Shown in pieces: positions 18,450-27,082 of a stretch of 64,000 nucleotides of DNA. This DNA is from CBDFKQ01 sp965248855 (lineage in GTDB: Bacteria; Bacteroidota; Bacteroidia; Cytophagales; 172606-1), in the NCBI GenBank assembly GCA_965248855.1, contig CBDFKQ010000025.1:21946-85945 (forward strand). The letters are read 5' to 3'. The notes under the pieces were generated by a model, which did no database searches, was not told the DNA's origin, and saw nothing but the letters and a program-made list of their open reading frames with translations. Position numbers and translations under genes: made by a program. Numbering within the stretch: position 1 is the stretch's first letter; each line of letters begins with the position of its first letter.

Positions 18450-20849
18450 TTGATGCCGTTAATAAATTTTGATAAATATGCTAACGCCCTTATAATCATC
18501 ACTTTTTTTTTAGGCTTAAGCCAGGTTTTTGCTCAAAAAGAAACAGACAAATGGTATTTTGGCAGGAACTCCGGGTTAGACTTTTCTACTAGTCCTCCAA
18601 CTCCTTTAACAAATGGGAAGCTGTATACAGAGGAGGGATGTTCTTCTATTTCAGATAAAAAAGGAAATCTTCTTTTTTATACAGATGGCAGTACCATATA
18701 TAATAAAAACCATTTATTAATGGAAAGTGGGCTTCATGGCAGTTTTACATCTGCTCAATCCGCACTGATCATTCCCAACCCGGGACATTCCTCAATTTAT
18801 TATGTTTTTACTGCAGGGCAAGGAGGCTATATACCCAATGGCGATAAATTTAGAGAAGCTTCGTATTCTGAAGTAAATATGTGCCTCAATAATGGACTGG
18901 GAGGGGTTATATCATCAAAAAAAAATATAGTTTTAAATAGTAATGTAACCGAAAAACTTACTGCTGTCCTACATCAAAATGGAACTGACATTTGGGTGAT
19001 GTATCATGCATGGGAGAGCAATTCATTTTTAGCTTACCTGATAACAGCGGAAGGTGTTAAACAAACTCCTGTTATCAGTAAATGTGGAACCGTTCATAAA
19101 GATTTTCCTCCTCAAAATCCCCACTATTTCAATCAAAGCTTCTTTGCCAACACACTGGGGGAGATGAAGTTTTCCGCTCAGGGAGATAAATTAGCCTTAG
19201 CAGAATACCAAATTAATATTATAGAACTTTTTGATTTTGATAATTTTACCGGGGTCATTTCTAATGTACAAACCCTACAGAAACAAGATCCAAACAAGTT
19301 TCAGGGATTAACTTTTGGAATTGGGTTTTCCCCTGATGGAAATCAGTTATACGCAACAAATACGATTCTTATTACGAAAAGATCAACGGGAGTTGATTCT
19401 ATAAATAATAAACTTGTTAAATATAATTTAAATGCCGGTAATACACAGGATATCATTAACTCTGTTGCCACATTATATAGTTACTATAGTAATTTCGAAG
19501 AGTTTGGGACATTACAGTTAGCTATTGATGGTAAATTATATTGTCAAAGAGGTACTTTAAGCCTAAATAGTGATATCTTGGGCGTCATTGGAAATCCTAA
19601 TTCAGTTGATATTAATAATATAGCTTACCAACATAATGGAGTTTTCTTACACGCAACATATCCCAACCAAGATGTATCAACCTTTTTAGGTTTGCCAAAT
19701 TTTTTGGCCAGTTACTTTACGACATCTCCATACATTATTAGCAACCCCTCTTGTAATGATAGAATATCTAATTTTAAAATTATAAATGATAAAGATATAA
19801 TAGGAGTAAAATGGAATTTTGGGGATTCTCTTTCAGGACAAAGCAATGTTTCAAATTCTTTTAACCCTTCACATGCCTATAGTTTAAACGGTATTTATGA
19901 GGCTAATGCTATAATAACATTATCAAATAATTCTACAAAAAAGATAATTAAGAAAATATACATTGATTATCTATCTGATAATTTTTTAGGAAAAGACACT
20001 GCAATAGAAATTGGTCAAACATTTACAATTGATCTGACTAATTTAAATTCTGTAATAGCTTGGCAAGATGGGAGCACAAATTTAAGATATACTGTTAGTA
20101 AACCCGGGACATATTGGGCAGAGATTTGTAAAGATGGTTGTTCCAAGAAAGATACTATAAATGTACTTTGTAAAAGAAGTACAATAACCCTTGGACCTGA
20201 CAAGGTTGTTTGTGATAAATCGTTTGAACTTTTAGATGCCTCGATCCCAGGTGGTGAGTATCTATGGCAAGACGGTTCTCAGAATAGTCAGTTTAAAGTT
20301 ACCAAAACAGGAAAATATTATGCTTTGGCTAAAAATCAATGTGGAGCATATGCAGATACTGTTAATATCACTTTTGAGAATTCACCCAAACTTTCATTTA
20401 CAGATACTACAATTTGTTATGGAAAAAAAATGGAATTGGATTTATCCTACTTAAAACAACAAGGCTATGTATTAAGGTCAGATAATTTAAAAGGCTCTAT
20501 TCTTGAATTTTCTTTACCGGGTATTTATAAACTTACATTAAACACAAAAAATTGCATTTATCAATATGAGGTAAAAATAAGCTTTGATGAATGTAACAAA
20601 GATATGATGGTTCCAAATGTATTTACTCCTAACGGTGATTTGCAAAATGAAAGTTTTAAACTAATTGGATTTGAACCGGGTAAATGGGCTTTGCATATTT
20701 TTAACCGAATCGGAAAGGAGGTATTTTCTAAAAATGCATATACTAATGATTGGAATGGAGACGGATTAAGCTCGGGTGTTTATTACTATTTTCTGCAGGA
20801 TTCTAAAAGTGATAAAAGCTTTAAAGGCTGGGTTGAAATTATAAGGTAA
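18450..20849 (+). CDS. T9SS type B-sorted (gliding-motility-associated C-terminal domain) PKD protein
   Basis: 799 residues. A signal peptide (about 10-29, ending VFAQ) follows a short N-terminal extension. The middle resembles a beta-propeller-like region (about 30-430), then a PKD domain (about 440-510) and two Ig-like blocks. The C-terminal ~80 residues (from VPNVFTPNGD, about 719) are the gliding-motility-associated/type B T9SS sorting domain, with the DWNGDG and SGVYYY motifs. It should be exported through T9SS and retained at the surface. Likely an adhesin; ligand unknown. It is the last gene of the + strand cargo block. Confidence 0.85.
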   Translation: MMPLINFDKYANALIIITFFLGLSQVFAQKETDKWYFGRNSGLDFSTSPPTPLTNGKLYTEEGCSSISDKKGNLLFYTDGSTIYNKNHLLMESGLHGSFTSAQSALIIPNPGHSSIYYVFTAGQGGYIPNGDKFREASYSEVNMCLNNGLGGVISSKKNIVLNSNVTEKLTAVLHQNGTDIWVMYHAWESNSFLAYLITAEGVKQTPVISKCGTVHKDFPPQNPHYFNQSFFANTLGEMKFSAQGDKLALAEYQINIIELFDFDNFTGVISNVQTLQKQDPNKFQGLTFGIGFSPDGNQLYATNTILITKRSTGVDSINNKLVKYNLNAGNTQDIINSVATLYSYYSNFEEFGTLQLAIDGKLYCQRGTLSLNSDILGVIGNPNSVDINNIAYQHNGVFLHATYPNQDVSTFLGLPNFLASYFTTSPYIISNPSCNDRISNFKIINDKDIIGVKWNFGDSLSGQSNVSNSFNPSHAYSLNGIYEANAIITLSNNSTKKIIKKIYIDYLSDNFLGKDTAIEIGQTFTIDLTNLNSVIAWQDGSTNLRYTVSKPGTYWAEICKDGCSKKDTINVLCKRSTITLGPDKVVCDKSFELLDASIPGGEYLWQDGSQNSQFKVTKTGKYYALAKNQCGAYADTVNITFENSPKLSFTDTTICYGKKMELDLSYLKQQGYVLRSDNLKGSILEFSLPGIYKLTLNTKNCIYQYEVKISFDECNKDMMVPNVFTPNGDLQNESFKLIGFEPGKWALHIFNRIGKEVFSKNAYTNDWNGDGLSSGVYYYFLQDSKSDKSFKGWVEIIR

Positions 20850-20890
20850 ACAAAAATGATCGAACAATAGTTAACGTTGTGGAACGAACT

Positions 20891-21088
20891 TTAACTTAAT
20901 GTTCCATCCTCGCATGAATTCCCTTTGTTAATTCTACCCCTTTTATCTTCTCCTATATTAGAGTTTAATGCAATTGAAGTTCTTAAAGTCTGAACAAAAT
21001 GAAATAAGCTCCAAACCGGCTTGCTGTAAAATTTTTCCTTTTTTCCGGGGGAATACCACTTTTCCGAATGAGTATCTAATCTGACCAT
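20891..21088 (-). CDS. Possible small protein of unknown function
   Basis: A 65-codon frame from ATG at 21088, with a TACTTTTG box on the same strand at 21125-21132, spaced suitably for a -7 element. The product is basic and has no recognised domain. It lies in the 350-base gap between the cargo block and the XRE gene and could be spurious. Confidence 0.3.
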   Translation of the reverse strand: MVRLDTHSEKWYSPGKKEKFYSKPVWSLFHFVQTLRTSIALNSNIGEDKRGRINKGNSCEDGTLS

Positions 21089-21195
21089 TATTTGCTGCGT
21101 TGGGTTATTTTTATAAATTGCACACAAAAGTAAATTGGCAGTATAGTTTTGTTTTATCTGTTTAAAGCATATATTATACTTTAAATAGATATTTT

Positions 21196-21573
21196 ATGAA
21201 AATCGGAAATAAGATTAAAAAAATAAGGGAATTAAAGAATTATACGCAGGAATACATGGCTGACCGCTTAGGTATTAACCAATCCGGTTATTCAAGAATA
21301 GAAAATGATACCAGTGATATAACTTTATCCCAGATAGATAAACTTTCGGAAATCTTTAATATTAAAGTAGATGATCTACTCAACTTTGATGAAAAATTCG
21401 TTTTTAATAATTCAAATTTTAACACTTTTTTTGGAAATTATTATAATGAAATGAATGAAAAAGAAAAGGAACTACATCAAAGAGAACTTGAATTGCATTT
21501 GAAAACAATTAAGCTACTGGAGGATAAAATAAGTTTTTTAGAACAAATGAATGCTACAAAAGGAAGTAATTAA
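21196..21573 (+). CDS. XRE-family HTH regulator with coiled-coil tail
   Basis: 125 residues: an HTH_3 domain (about 5-62, with the QSGYSRIEND recognition region) and a C-terminal helical segment (about 85-122) likely to dimerise through a coiled coil. Such proteins repress nearby promoters. It heads a short + strand group that converges on the lysis genes. Target operators are not identified. Confidence 0.85.
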   Translation: MKIGNKIKKIRELKNYTQEYMADRLGINQSGYSRIENDTSDITLSQIDKLSEIFNIKVDDLLNFDEKFVFNNSNFNTFFGNYYNEMNEKEKELHQRELELHLKTIKLLEDKISFLEQMNATKGSN

Positions 21574-21582
21574 AAAGCTAAT

Positions 21583-21726
21583 ATGGTTCCTACTTTTATA
21601 TTTAAAAGTTATTTCTTTCTGGAATTGATAGTCTATTTATTTATTTTAACGTTTGTAATCATTTTAAATCAATTGTTTGGCTTTGTTTATTTAAGGAATG
21701 CTTCTATATTCATAGCTATATTATAG
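21583..21726 (+). CDS. 47-residue hydrophobic membrane peptide
   Basis: A short open frame (ATG 21583, TAG 21724-21726), located 9 bases after the XRE stop and 14 bases before the next gene. Residues 10-40 are almost entirely hydrophobic, forming one long or two short membrane helices. The tight spacing favours a real gene in the operon. It may be a small membrane effector or toxin; no homology can be asserted. Confidence 0.45.
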   Translation: MVPTFIFKSYFFLELIVYLFILTFVIILNQLFGFVYLRNASIFIAIL

Positions 21727-21740
21727 AAATTTCGGGTTTA

Positions 21741-22301
21741 ATGAATAAAACTTTCTATCAGATACCCCCTATGAATGAAGAAACAAAAATTACCAATTTT
21801 GCCTGGCTTAATAAAAATATTGTTGAGATTGGTGAGGAGGATTGGCATGACGACATGGTAATGAAGATTAGTAATATTCCTGATTATGAATTTTTTGAAC
21901 CAGGAAGTATAGAAGTTGGAAACATTAATCCTAAAGACATCAAAGGCATAAATTATTTTCCAGATTATAATTCTTCTAAAGATATTACTTGGATGGGATT
22001 ATTAAACGAGTTAAAGCGATTTTATAGAATAAAGAAAAATATGAAGTCACATGCTCAACTTATTGAACACGTCCATAATGATTATAAAATAGAAAGGCGG
22101 ACAGTCAGTAAATATAGAGATATTTATATAACTACCTGTGGACAGCATCGCCTTTGCTTAGCTAAATTTTTAAATGTAGAAAAAGTTACGGTAACCATTA
22201 CGGAGTATAAGATTAATTGGGAACAATATGAGAGATTTTTAAAATCAACTCTTCAATTAACCAAAACGAAAGAATATATTTCCCCTTTATATTATTTTTA
22301 A
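21741..22301 (+). CDS. ParB/sulfiredoxin-fold-like protein
   Basis: 186 residues with no clear signal or membrane segment. Residues about 132-155 read CGQHRLCLAKFLNVEKVTV, resembling the ParB box II pattern G-x-HR-x-x-A and the strand after it. Phage and defence-associated ParB-like proteins often have nuclease or NTPase activity. The upstream half (1-75) is acidic and unassigned. It ends 9 bases before the convergent end of the lysis operon. The fold call rests on one motif. Confidence 0.4.
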   Translation: MNKTFYQIPPMNEETKITNFAWLNKNIVEIGEEDWHDDMVMKISNIPDYEFFEPGSIEVGNINPKDIKGINYFPDYNSSKDITWMGLLNELKRFYRIKKNMKSHAQLIEHVHNDYKIERRTVSKYRDIYITTCGQHRLCLAKFLNVEKVTVTITEYKINWEQYERFLKSTLQLTKTKEYISPLYYF

Positions 22302-22310
22302 TTAATATGC

Positions 22311-22826
22311 CTAAAAACCCCTTCCAACTACAAAAGCGATTAAAACTACCCCTACCATAGTGGTAGTTTTTTTTATTTTCTTCCAGACTATTTTCCGTTT
22401 TTCCTTCCTGTCTTGTTTTTTATCAATAGCCATATTACCGTTCGCATCAATTTTGATGGGTGGCATGGGATCAGGAAGTTTGTAATCATTTTCAAAAATA
22501 ATCCCTTTCGAGTTGATGGTCTGAATGATTAAATCATTGCCTTTGGTTTGGATGGAGTTGATAATGGTTTCTTTCTCCAGCTTTTTCCTTCTGGCCGTAT
22601 CAGGTAAATAAATATAAACAGGATAAGGCTTGATCCTTTCCTTTATCTGCACTTCAATTTTAGGGTAAGGCTTAGGAATGTAAACCGTATCATTGGGAAG
22701 CCTTTCAGTTAAAATAACAGGTTTACGAGAACAACGGCCAAGCAGCCATGCTAAAAACAATAACAGCATGGCCACTATTATAATTTTTATTTTTGGGTTA
22801 ATTTGGGGGTTTAGTGTTATAGCCAT
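22311..22826 (-). CDS. Phage membrane protein at end of lysis block
   Basis: 171 residues with an N-terminal membrane helix (about 12-30, then GRCSRKP) and a second hydrophobic helix near the C-terminus (about 153-170), separated by a charged, Pro-containing periplasm-type linker. Its start overlaps the endolysin stop (TAATG), so translation is coupled. Position and layout suggest a role in envelope disruption, such as a spanin-like function, but no spanin motif can be confirmed. It is the last gene of the long minus-strand operon. Confidence 0.6.
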   Translation of the reverse strand: MAITLNPQINPKIKIIIVAMLLLFLAWLLGRCSRKPVILTERLPNDTVYIPKPYPKIEVQIKERIKPYPVYIYLPDTARRKKLEKETIINSIQTKGNDLIIQTINSKGIIFENDYKLPDPMPPIKIDANGNMAIDKKQDRKEKRKIVWKKIKKTTTMVGVVLIAFVVGRGF

Positions 22827-23395
22827 TATTCAAACCAGTTAGCGACCTGAAACACCATCCTCTTACTCCTAACCTTCCTGTAAACGCCTATCCCTTCGCT
22901 ACCGCCATTATCATTAGTATTTCCCTCAATTGTTGTTAAGTAACTGTTTCCAAAAGCTTGCGGGTTCCAATCCTCAATGATCCCTATATGCCCAATGCGC
23001 CTGGCATAGTAATCAAATACAAAATATAAATCCGACTGCTTTGGCTGAGTTGTTATACCTTTCCTTTTTACCTGCATCCCCCTGCTATAAATAATTTTAT
23101 CAGGCTTAGCATAGGCAGGTGCCCAGGCCGTTTTTGGAAAATTAGCCGGTAATGGCTGGCATTGGTTATAACACCAGGTAGTAAAGGCAGCACACCAGGC
23201 ATAACCTCCAGTTAGCCCAACATCTTTTAGGTATTTTTCTACTTCTTTGCCTTTGTTAGAACCTAAAGGGTTTTCCCTAATTCCCACCTGAGAGCTGGCC
23301 GCCTGATAAATGCATTCCCGCTTTTGCATTATGGTTTGTGGCCATGCGTTTAGGGAAAATAGTAGAGATAATATTGATATTAATAAATATTTCAT
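22826..23395 (-). CDS. CHAP-domain endolysin with signal peptide
   Basis: 189 residues. A signal peptide (about 1-20) precedes a CHAP amidase/endopeptidase domain (about 25-185). The catalytic Cys is in YAWCAAFTTWC, the His in RIGHIGII, and an acidic partner in TIEGNT. CHAP enzymes cleave peptidoglycan peptides or the amide link. Position after the holin-like genes marks it as the phage endolysin; the signal peptide suggests Sec export, so the membrane proteins next to it may adjust timing rather than form a release pore. Confidence 0.85.
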   Translation of the reverse strand: MKYLLISILSLLFSLNAWPQTIMQKRECIYQAASSQVGIRENPLGSNKGKEVEKYLKDVGLTGGYAWCAAFTTWCYNQCQPLPANFPKTAWAPAYAKPDKIIYSRGMQVKRKGITTQPKQSDLYFVFDYYARRIGHIGIIEDWNPQAFGNSYLTTIEGNTNDNGGSEGIGVYRKVRSKRMVFQVANWFE

Positions 23396-23407
23396 TTGAA
23401 TAGCCGG

Positions 23408-23803
23408 TTAAAAGTTAATGATAGTTATGACCATCATAATAATAAAAAAGGCATACATGCTAAAGGCTATTACCTGCTTTGCCCGCACCGGCATATTCGG
23501 CCAGTCTTTGCTTAAGCAGTGGAACAGATAATCAAATACATCCGGGAAACTTAATTTCATCACAATACTTGCAAAACCTGAAGCGATTGAAATTGTTAAA
23601 ATCGCGTAAATGAATTTCTGTGTAACCCCCAGGTCATAAGTTGCTGCTATCCCTCCGGAAAGGTGGTATAACCATATCTGGGAAACTAAAAGTATAATGC
23701 TTGCTATAGGCAAAAGAATCGCCCATTCGTTCCATTTCTTAAGCCAAATTGAAAGCTTTTCATTGAATAAATGCTTGATGATGTTTTTTAAAAATTCTTT
23801 CAT
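23408..23803 (-). CDS. Holin-like three-TM membrane protein
   Basis: 131 residues with three hydrophobic helices (about 27-47, 60-82 and 108-130) and a basic N-terminus. It lies 12 bases upstream of the endolysin gene and 11 bases after the XhlA-like gene. Size, topology and place match a holin, the membrane protein that times lysis. No family motif is certain. Confidence 0.6.
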   Translation of the reverse strand: MKEFLKNIIKHLFNEKLSIWLKKWNEWAILLPIASIILLVSQIWLYHLSGGIAATYDLGVTQKFIYAILTISIASGFASIVMKLSFPDVFDYLFHCLSKDWPNMPVRAKQVIAFSMYAFFIIMMVITIINF

Positions 23804-23814
23804 TTTGTTTATAT

Positions 23815-24123
23815 TTATTTGGTTAAAAGGATCCGGATATCTGCTTCCAGTTTTTCCAGGCGTTTGTCTATAGAGCTAAGCTCTACGCTACGGGCTTTCT
23901 CATCGCCCCTGTCCCGCTCATAGTTAGTGGCCAGGCTGGATTCTATTTGTGAAATGGATTTGTGGGTTTCTTTTTCCTGCTCCCCTACATGGTGCCGAAG
24001 CAAGTCTACTTGTTTCTTCGTATCTTCCATTTCTGTAAAGACACTTTGCTTTAAAAAAAATCCAATGATGGTAATGACAAGGCCACCAATGGCCAGGATA
24101 ATAGTTATAGTTAAATCGCTCAT
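23815..24123 (-). CDS. XhlA-like membrane-anchored coiled-coil protein
   Basis: 102 residues: an N-terminal membrane helix (about 4-24) followed by a heptad-rich coiled coil (about 30-100). This resembles hemolysin XhlA-type lysis accessories, which are usually placed next to holin genes as here. It overlaps the upstream gene by 4 bases, indicating translational coupling. Confidence 0.6.
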   Translation of the reverse strand: MSDLTITIILAIGGLVITIIGFFLKQSVFTEMEDTKKQVDLLRHHVGEQEKETHKSISQIESSLATNYERDRGDEKARSVELSSIDKRLEKLEADIRILLTK

Positions 24124-24497
24124 TTTTTTTTCATTTTTCGGTTGAATTTTTTATTAGCCCCTGCCTCATAACCAAAATACTTTTCAAGTACCCGGAGTAG
24201 GGATTCCGATTCCTCACATATCTTTTGTACAATCTCTTTAAACTCTGTTTCTTCATACAAACCCTGGTCTGTGAGCAGGCAAAGCACATTGCAAAGGCCG
24301 ACTATTCTAAGCATCGGGGCTTTTAATACATGGTTAAAATGGTTATTACTTTGGTGGTCTAGGGACTGGATATATTGCTTAATCGCCCCGATCATTTGCA
24401 AGTGTTCCTCATTTCTTCCAAGCTCCTCTGACCGTAAAAAATCCAGTTGCCGGAGTATTTCCCTGATTGCGCTTGCCTGGTCAAAGTCATTGTACAT
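24120..24497 (-). CDS. Phage protein of unknown function (helical)
   Basis: 125 residues, mostly amphipathic helix, with no signal or membrane segment and a very basic end (NKKFNRKMKKK). It overlaps the glycosyltransferase gene by 11 bases upstream and the XhlA-like gene by 4 bases downstream, so it is a true member of the operon. Not recognised. Confidence 0.6.
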   Translation of the reverse strand: MYNDFDQASAIREILRQLDFLRSEELGRNEEHLQMIGAIKQYIQSLDHQSNNHFNHVLKAPMLRIVGLCNVLCLLTDQGLYEETEFKEIVQKICEESESLLRVLEKYFGYEAGANKKFNRKMKKK

Positions 24498-25278
24498 ATT
24501 GTTTGATCCTTTTATAAACTGCAGGATAATTTGTTTTTACATATTCTTCCAATTGCCTGCAATTCCTTTCATCCTTTTTACATTTCCCCATCATGTGGGA
24601 AAAAGGCCGGTTACTAAAATCACCTAAGTTTTGATAGCCTTTATAAACCTGGTATTTTAAAAGGGTACCGATACTTAAGTTATTTTCTTTGGCATAGCGG
24701 TAAGCAAAATAGGGCTCGGAGCAGGCTGCGAAAAAATGCGGGTCTTTGAACCTTTCTCTGTTCTCCTTTAAAAAGGCAAAAAGGCTTTCAGCGTATTTGC
24801 TTATATGCTTACTATTCTGAAAACCCAATACCCCTGTATGGATGGTTTCGTTTTCAGGTTTTAGTTCGATTCCAAGCTTTGCTAGCCTTTGGTTGTAGCA
24901 CCACATATCTAAACTGTCCAGCTCTAGGTTTTGGCAAATTAAATCTGCCCGCAAAGATTCTTTCGGGATAGGTTCCCATAAGAATAAATCCCCATCTATA
25001 AACACAAAAGGTTCTTTCTGGCTTCTGCAAACAGTAATCTTGCAGGAGGTTTGAAAGTAGCTTTTATCAAAGTCCGGTTCCTGAACCATCACTTGATCAT
25101 AAGAAAGTTGAAGCCTGTCAAGCAAGATTTCTTTTCCCGGTTGATCGGTATGCAGGTGTACCCGGTACCCAAACTTCTTCAGCTGGAGCAGGCTTAAGGC
25201 CCAAGACATATAATGAAATGCCGGCCCTAAAAAATCTCTCGGAACTTCCGGATAAAAATAAGCCTGTACAAAAATCAT
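24487..25278 (-). CDS. Phage-encoded glycosyltransferase-like protein (DUF6734-like)
   Basis: 263 residues. The N-terminal half has a GT-A-like Rossmann pattern and a D-x-D type metal site in FVFIDGDLFLW (about residue 93), followed by an HTGVLGFQN motif (about 146) typical of transferases acting on nucleotide sugars. No membrane segment. It overlaps both neighbours (4 bases upstream, 11 downstream). In phages such enzymes modify host surface glycans against superinfection, or glycosylate virion proteins; lying between spike and lysis genes suits either. Donor and acceptor unknown. Confidence 0.65.
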   Translation of the reverse strand: MIFVQAYFYPEVPRDFLGPAFHYMSWALSLLQLKKFGYRVHLHTDQPGKEILLDRLQLSYDQVMVQEPDFDKSYFQTSCKITVCRSQKEPFVFIDGDLFLWEPIPKESLRADLICQNLELDSLDMWCYNQRLAKLGIELKPENETIHTGVLGFQNSKHISKYAESLFAFLKENRERFKDPHFFAACSEPYFAYRYAKENNLSIGTLLKYQVYKGYQNLGDFSNRPFSHMMGKCKKDERNCRQLEEYVKTNYPAVYKRIKQYVQ

Positions 25279-25457
25279 GAACTGTATTTTTCAGTCAGTT
25301 GCCGGATCATTTCATTGTATTCCTTAACAGCGGCCAGGGTTTCTTTTTCAAGGTATTCCAGGTTTTCATCCAGTACCTGAATCGCTGTGCCGTTGGCGGC
25401 ATTGTTAGAGTTTTTAAATATATCCACCCAGGAGTTAAAATTGATTTTCATGTGCAT
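25275..25457 (-). CDS. Small phage protein of unknown function
   Basis: 60 residues (58 from the second ATG at 25451), acidic, probably one helix-loop-helix. The stop overlaps the glycosyltransferase start by 4 bases (ATGA), which supports expression. No recognised family. Confidence 0.55.
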   Translation of the reverse strand: MHMKINFNSWVDIFKNSNNAANGTAIQVLDENLEYLEKETLAAVKEYNEMIRQLTEKYSS

Positions 25458-25504
25458 ATTATTAGCTGTTAGTTATTCCCGTTAATTATTTTCTAATTAT
25501 TTTT

Positions 25505-27079
25505 TTAGTTACAAATTTGTGAATACTGGATATTTAAGGTGGTTTGCGGGGCGGTGCCGTTATTAAAATTTAGACGGTTATACCTCCAGTAAACCGGTAC
25601 TTCTATCTTATTGATCCTGCCTGCCACAATGGTAACATTGAAATCAGGGTCGTTCCTCCATGTCGTGCCGTCATCGCTTATCTGTACCTGTGCAGTCGCA
25701 TTGGCATCTGCGTAAATGCACCACCGGTTGGTTTTTACCTGGTTCCCCGGAAGGCCTGACCGCTGTGAATCTTTGGCAGGATAATTCACCGAAACACCGG
25801 CGGCCATAGCCCCCTTTACCTCTTGGCCTGAAGCATTGGCAAGGCCGGTGTTTACATATCCGCCAATTGCAACCGTGGGAGTACTGGAAAAGCCAACAGG
25901 TAAATATGCGCCGACAGGATAAATTCCGACACTTCCTGCAGCTATTAAGACTTCCGGGGGTTCCGGAAAATATACCGGTACTTTGTTATATGCAATGATT
26001 TCAGCAGGGATCCTTGGGGCTCCGGTTTCAAATACCCGGAGGTGGCCGAATTTCAAACTCTGGAACCCACCGGTGAGCCGGATAAAGAATTTATAATTTC
26101 TGCTTTCATCGGGTAGCTGTTCAAGGTAATCCGTTCTTTGGTCATAGGTTTGCATCCCCGGCATGCCATAATCAAAATAGACCCCTTTATGGTTAATTTG
26201 TAATTGACTCATCGCCCGGTTAAAGGTGTTTTCACTATTTGTGTTTTCAGAATTTTGACCGTGTTTTTCCAATGCAGGTTGCTTTAAAAAATCCTTTTGT
26301 ACCAGCACGCCATTATTGCAAACTTTTACCCTTGTTTCATATAAGGTTAGTGTTGTGGTGGTTTGGTATTCAATGGCTGAAACACTTACGTAATGGTTCC
26401 AATCTACAAGCCCTGTCACAGGATCTACTGATACAAAACCGGTTTCGAATGGCTCCAGTATAGTAGAGGGATAGAATAAACTTCCCCCGGCTGTGAACAC
26501 ATCAAACAGGGAATGTAATGGTAAAGTATAAAGCCCTTTGCTGAATAAATATAAAGATTTAGTATTCACTGATGGCGGGGCAAGGGTAATTATCCCACCT
26601 GCTACACCGGCCGAACCGCCGTCCGGGTTTAGGATATCAAAATTAGCGGTAAGGGCATCGGGTTTGGTCAGCTCATAACCGGTTACTTTAAGGTTGGGGT
26701 TAATCGTTGCAAAACCGGCTTGTAAAGCCTGAATCAATTGTCCAATATCAGAAGTAGTAGCACCGGCAGCCACTGCGGTAGCGATGGCCGTTAAAATCAG
26801 GCTTTGCGAAGTTTGTCCGGCAGCGGTGGCTTCTTTGCTTAATAAATCCTTAATTACAGTCAGCAGAGAAGTTTGATCGTCCTGTTTCCCTGAAGTGGAA
26901 ATGCTAGTCAAACTGTCTTTTATCGCTTGCAGTAAACTATCAGCCGTTACTTCCGTACCGATCAGGCTTGAAATATTATCGCTGATGGTTTGCAGTAAAT
27001 CGGTTTGTGCATCCTGATTGGCACCGGTTGCCGGATACGCAAGTCCTGAAGTAGGAGTTTGTCCTTTGTTGATTGACAT
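25505..27079 (-). CDS. Spike/receptor-binding-like virion protein
   Basis: 524 residues without a signal peptide. Residues 1-135 are Ala/Ser/Thr/Gln-rich amphipathic helix with repeats of the form DxQTxLLxxIxDxLSS, as in trimeric fibre stalks. The rest (about 140-524) is beta-rich with Gly/Pro-containing loops. The C-terminal ~90 residues (WCIYADANATAQVQISDDGTTW...) look like a galactose-binding/jelly-roll type lobe. It lies 3 bases after an SLT gene. A fibre or spike used for host attachment is the best reading; no sequence family is certain. Confidence 0.5.
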   Translation of the reverse strand: MSINKGQTPTSGLAYPATGANQDAQTDLLQTISDNISSLIGTEVTADSLLQAIKDSLTSISTSGKQDDQTSLLTVIKDLLSKEATAAGQTSQSLILTAIATAVAAGATTSDIGQLIQALQAGFATINPNLKVTGYELTKPDALTANFDILNPDGGSAGVAGGIITLAPPSVNTKSLYLFSKGLYTLPLHSLFDVFTAGGSLFYPSTILEPFETGFVSVDPVTGLVDWNHYVSVSAIEYQTTTTLTLYETRVKVCNNGVLVQKDFLKQPALEKHGQNSENTNSENTFNRAMSQLQINHKGVYFDYGMPGMQTYDQRTDYLEQLPDESRNYKFFIRLTGGFQSLKFGHLRVFETGAPRIPAEIIAYNKVPVYFPEPPEVLIAAGSVGIYPVGAYLPVGFSSTPTVAIGGYVNTGLANASGQEVKGAMAAGVSVNYPAKDSQRSGLPGNQVKTNRWCIYADANATAQVQISDDGTTWRNDPDFNVTIVAGRINKIEVPVYWRYNRLNFNNGTAPQTTLNIQYSQICN

Positions 27080-27082
27080 TTT

